64,000 nt of DNA from Pseudophaeobacter flagellatus. GTDB taxonomy: Bacteria > Pseudomonadota > Alphaproteobacteria > Rhodobacterales > Rhodobacteraceae. Under the pieces are notes generated by a model, which was not told the origin of the DNA, ran no database searches, and saw only the letters and a program-made list of their open reading frames with translations. The stretch spans positions 434,001-498,000 of the forward strand of contig NZ_JAJQRG010000002.1 in the NCBI RefSeq assembly GCF_021228235.1, in the 5' to 3' direction. Shown piece by piece: positions 61,565 through 64,000 of the stretch; the stretch's first letter is position 1; the number at the start of each line of letters is the position of its first letter. A program made the translations under genes and the position numbers.

Positions 61565-62142
61565 TGTTCACCCTCCACGCCGTCCCAAATCTGGATGCGG
61601 CCGGTAAAAAATTCATAACTGCGTACAGCGCCCATATAGACCCCCACAATGGCGGAGATCACGGCGGCAAACAGGCTGGCGCCAAAGGCCCACCAAACCG
61701 GGAATTCCAGCAGGAAAGAGGTCTCGCCATTCTCAAACTTGCTGATCGTGCCAGCGCCAAGACGCCAGGCGATCAACACCAGGGCGGCGGCAAACAGCAG
61801 TTCGGTTACCATGCGCAAAAACCGGTTCACGCCGCGCGGAAAAGAATTGGCGACCACATCGACCGAGGCATGGCCGGCTGAGATCTGGCAAAGCGGGAGA
61901 AAGGCAAAGATGGCAAAGGCAACACCTGCCTCGACCAGTTCAAAATCCCCGTTGATTGGTCCAACCCAGGTGATCATCCACTTGGAAAAGCCCGGCGCGA
62001 TGGCCTGCAGTAAGTCGCCGTGAAACAGAGTATTGAGCATGCGCCCAACAATCGACAGGCAGGTCATAATGATCAGGAGTGAGAGGACCATACCGCCTAA
62101 AATGGCCATGGATCTGGCCAGCCCCATCATGAGCTTGTGCAT
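61561..62142 (-). CDS. dctQ: TRAP transporter small permease (DctQ)
   Basis: The 193-residue protein has four hydrophobic helices and the DctQ pattern, including LPLCQISAGHASVDVVANSFP between helices 2 and 3 and ARSMAILGGMVLSLLIIMTCLSIVGRML at the start. It binds DctM in the inner membrane. It lies between dctP and dctM and overlaps dctM by 4 bases. Confidence 0.93.
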   Translation of the reverse strand: MHKLMMGLARSMAILGGMVLSLLIIMTCLSIVGRMLNTLFHGDLLQAIAPGFSKWMITWVGPINGDFELVEAGVAFAIFAFLPLCQISAGHASVDVVANSFPRGVNRFLRMVTELLFAAALVLIAWRLGAGTISKFENGETSFLLEFPVWWAFGASLFAAVISAIVGVYMGAVRSYEFFTGRIQIWDGVEGEQ

Positions 62143-62165
62143 GGTTGAAACCCTTTATTGTGCGC

Positions 62166-62201
62166 AAAGGGCCGCGGCACCATATGCTGCTGCGGCCCTT
62201 T
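62166..62201 (-). other. Hairpin between dctP and dctQ
   Basis: A perfect 10-bp stem (AAAGGGCCGC / GCGGCCCTTT) lies 15 bases after the dctP stop. It resembles a partial terminator or RNase stop that would favour dctP over the membrane genes, as in many binding-protein operons. Confidence 0.6.
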
Positions 62202-62216
62202 GACAGTATTACAATC

Positions 62217-63263
62217 TTACTTCACGTATTCTGGCGTGTATTTTTCGATCAGGTAGCTGGCCTCTTCCAAGAGGGCCTGACCGTCGATGCCTTTTTCCGC
62301 CATGTCGGCCAGCCATTTGTCATAGACAGGCTGGGCCAGTTCACGCCATTCGGCGGTCTGATCGGCATTCAGGGTGATAACATTGTTGCCGTTGTCCAGG
62401 GCAAATTCACGCGCTGGCGCGTCGGAATCTTCCTGCACGCCACCAGCAAAGACGGAAAATTCCAGACCGGAGTTTTCGTCGATAGCCTGCTTCTGCGCAT
62501 CCGAGAGGCTCTCGTATTTCTCTTTGTTCATCGCGAGAACAAAGGTCAATGTATAGAGCGCCTTGCCAGTGAACTCGGTGTGGTTTTCCACCAGTTCCGG
62601 CACTTTTAGCGCGGTGGTGACTTCCCATGGGATGGTGGTGCCGTCGATCACGCCTTTGGACAGGCCTTCGGGGATCGCAGGAACCGGCATGCCAACCGGG
62701 GTTGCGCCCAGCTGTGTCAGCAAAGAGTTGACCGAACGGCCACCGCCGCGGATCTTCATGCCCTGTAGGTCATCAGGTGTTTCCACCGGATCTGCGGTAT
62801 GGATCAGGCCGGGGCCATGCACCCAGGTCCCCAGGATTTTCACATCCTTGAACTCGGTGTCTTTCATGTGCTTTTCGAACATTTCCCAATAGGCGTGCGA
62901 GGTGGCACGGGCATTGGTCATCATGAAGGGCAGTTCAAAGACTTCGGTTGAAGGGAAGCGGCCAGGGGTGTAGCCCACAACCGTCCAGACGATATCTGCA
63001 ACGCCGTCCATGGCCTGGTCCATCAGCTCTGGTGGTTTGCCACCCAGCTGCATTGACGGATAGCGATCAATGGTGATCTCGCCACCAGAGGAGGCCTCGA
63101 CGTTATCGGCCCAGACATCCAAGATCAGCTTTGGCACATTGGCCTGGGCTGGTAGGAACTGGTGCATTTTCAGGGTTACGTTGTCGGCAAATGCCTGGGT
63201 TGCGCATAGGGCTGCAATGGCGGTTGCGCCTGCGGCTCCGAGTAGCTTCCTGCGAGTGGTCAT
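62217..63263 (-). CDS. dctP: TRAP transporter substrate-binding protein (DctP)
   Basis: The 348-residue periplasmic protein has a signal peptide (MTTRRKLLGAAGATAIAALCATQAFA) and DctP-family features: LKMHQFLPAQANVPKLILDVWADNVEASSGGEITIDRYPSMQLGG, LQGMKIRGGGRSVNSLLTQLGATPVGMPVPAI with the carboxylate-binding Arg, and GVIDGTTIPWEVTTALKVPELV. It captures an organic acid or related solute for DctQM. The exact substrate is unknown. The ribosome site is GGGAGGAAA. A 12-bp inverted repeat lies 30 bases upstream. Confidence 0.94.
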   Translation of the reverse strand: MTTRRKLLGAAGATAIAALCATQAFADNVTLKMHQFLPAQANVPKLILDVWADNVEASSGGEITIDRYPSMQLGGKPPELMDQAMDGVADIVWTVVGYTPGRFPSTEVFELPFMMTNARATSHAYWEMFEKHMKDTEFKDVKILGTWVHGPGLIHTADPVETPDDLQGMKIRGGGRSVNSLLTQLGATPVGMPVPAIPEGLSKGVIDGTTIPWEVTTALKVPELVENHTEFTGKALYTLTFVLAMNKEKYESLSDAQKQAIDENSGLEFSVFAGGVQEDSDAPAREFALDNGNNVITLNADQTAEWRELAQPVYDKWLADMAEKGIDGQALLEEASYLIEKYTPEYVK

Positions 63264-63292
63264 GTGTTTCCTCCCTTTGACCTTCGTTCAAT

Positions 63293-63333
63293 GCCAGTTG
63301 TTGCGGTGGTAAAACGATATTGCAACAACTGGC
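63293..63333. promoter_or_regulatory. Perfect 12-bp inverted repeat upstream of dctP
   Basis: GCCAGTTGTTGC (63293-63304) and GCAACAACTGGC (63322-63333) are exact reverse complements with a 17-base spacer, starting 30 bases before the dctP ATG. It could be an operator with two separated half-sites or a leader RNA hairpin; no regulator gene is adjacent. Confidence 0.65.
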
Positions 63334-63850
63334 GCATTTCTTTTCATTTTGATCCCAAATCACCGGGCCGAGTTCATTAAACGAACGATCTGGGCACCCT
63401 GCTATTGGGTGCATTTGTAACTATCAATGCCGGATTATGCATTTTTCACTCATAAATTAGCCGCCACCGAACCAGACCGCTAGGGGCAACCCGCCTAGAT
63501 TGTGATGACCGGGTTTGGTTCGCCCGATTTGGCTGTGCTGTGCTGCTCAGCTGGTGGGGTGGGGCTTCGCAATATTATGTTACCAAAACCTGCCTTCTTC
63601 CGGATGTGTGATACACTTCAGCACTACGCGGCGCAGGTTTCAATCCCTCATAGAAACTTTACCGGGCGACACGAGGGCGCAGGTGGTCCGGGTTTCTTTG
63701 CGTCTCGCCCCCCATAATCCGAAATTGGGTATCGCAGAGCAGCCTATGCTGTCTCGCCCTCACTATGCAAAGCAAAGTGATCCATGCGAATGGATTGAGC
63801 GCACATGATCTTGTCTGTTTCGCACCTTGTGCCCTGCGAGACGCTCATTC
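63334..63850. other. Intergenic region upstream of the TRAP operon
   Basis: Both neighbours are on the minus strand. The part nearest 63334-63450 probably holds the dctP promoter. Plus-strand open frames around 63502-63810 lack ribosome sites and protein character. No structured RNA or further repeat was found. Confidence 0.35.
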
Positions 63851-64000
63851 TTATTGCGCTGCCGTCAGGGACAGGCTGACAGGCTCTAGGCCGGTGATGC
63901 CGCCCTGCATCTGCTGCCCCGCGTGGGCAGGGCCAACTCCAGCGGGGGTGCCTGTCAGGATCAGGTCGCCAGGGCGCAGGTGGTAAAAGCCTGACAGGTG
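63851..64000 (-). CDS. Fumarylacetoacetate hydrolase (FAH) family protein, C-terminal end
   Basis: The frame is open to the right edge and ends at TAA 63851-63853. The last 49 residues read FYHLRPGDLILTGTPAGVGPAHAGQQM followed by GGITGLEPVSLSL. GDLILTGTPAGVG is the conserved FAH-family block that helps shape the active site. Family members hydrolyse or decarboxylate 3-keto acids such as acylpyruvates and homoprotocatechuate-pathway compounds. The metal-binding part lies outside the window, so the substrate cannot be assessed. Confidence 0.88.
   Translation of the reverse strand, partial: HLSGFYHLRPGDLILTGTPAGVGPAHAGQQMQGGITGLEPVSLSLTAAQ

Noticed and set aside
63515-63808. Plus-strand frame upstream of dctP
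   Set aside because: Overlapping frames of similar length in two phases and no family similarity suggest chance.
1-64000. CRISPR array or tandem repeats
   Set aside because: No regularly spaced direct repeats were seen in any intergenic stretch.

Overview
The window looks like a chromosomal segment from a marine alphaproteobacterium of the Roseobacter group (Rhodobacteraceae). This is inferred from gene content and protein style: NasS/NasT nitrate regulation, twin dimethylglycine-dehydrogenase-like enzymes, a TRAP transporter, HspQ, and GC-rich coding sequence with many ATGA overlaps. No database search was possible, so species-level placement is not attempted. Both edges cut genes: an amidase on the left and a fumarylacetoacetate-hydrolase-family gene on the right.

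Layout. Positions 1-6078 are core genes: amidase end, class I aminotransferase, ftsK with a clear terminator, and lolA. Positions 6100-13360 are an accessory block that looks devoted to reactive carbonyls, peroxides and electrophiles. It holds a decayed TetR gene, then an intact NemR/AcuR-type TetR regulator with a TAGAC-N5-GTCTA operator in front of itself and an identical-pattern operator in front of an ohr - yqhD - curA-like - DJ-1/PfpI operon. A LysR regulator follows, divergent from a VOC-family gene and a quinone-oxidoreductase gene inactivated by a small deletion. An IS1182-family element with 22-bp terminal inverted repeats (13561-15118) closes the block.

Positions 15200-23200 are mixed housekeeping and transport genes: FNT channel, SLT lipoprotein, AEC transporter, hspQ, gamma-glutamyltransferase, an anti-sigma kinase/STAS pair, thiolase, free-methionine-sulfoxide reductase and a DUF1294 protein. 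Positions 23360-32054 look like a methylated-amine or one-carbon locus: XRE-cupin regulator, LysE exporter, GFA protein, two GcvT-fused FAD dehydrogenases, a homocysteine S-methyltransferase-like enzyme and a GlxA/AraC-type regulator.

Positions 32126-45559 (minus strand) are a complete assimilatory nitrate system. nasT-nasS comes first, then a leader RNA with a strong terminator, then nrtA, nrtB, a double-ATPase nrtC/D, nirB, nirD, nasA, a TrpD2-like gene and cobA. The sensor pair probably controls read-through of the leader. ABC import, reduction of nitrate and nitrite to ammonium, and siroheme synthesis are then made from a tightly overlapping operon.

Positions 46048-56900 are another accessory stretch: a class C beta-lactamase with a downstream LysR gene, a SHOCT protein, a methyltransferase, a large SAM-cyclase-ATPase-TPR signalling protein, a DUF4242 protein and a berberine-bridge-type oxidase. 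It ends in a tyrosine-recombinase remnant abutting tRNA-Arg(CCT), the usual scar of a genomic island. Positions 57184-63263 hold a LacI regulator coupled to a YcaQ/AlkX-like glycosylase, a hotdog thioesterase and a dctP-dctQ-dctM TRAP operon with a striking 12-bp inverted repeat upstream.
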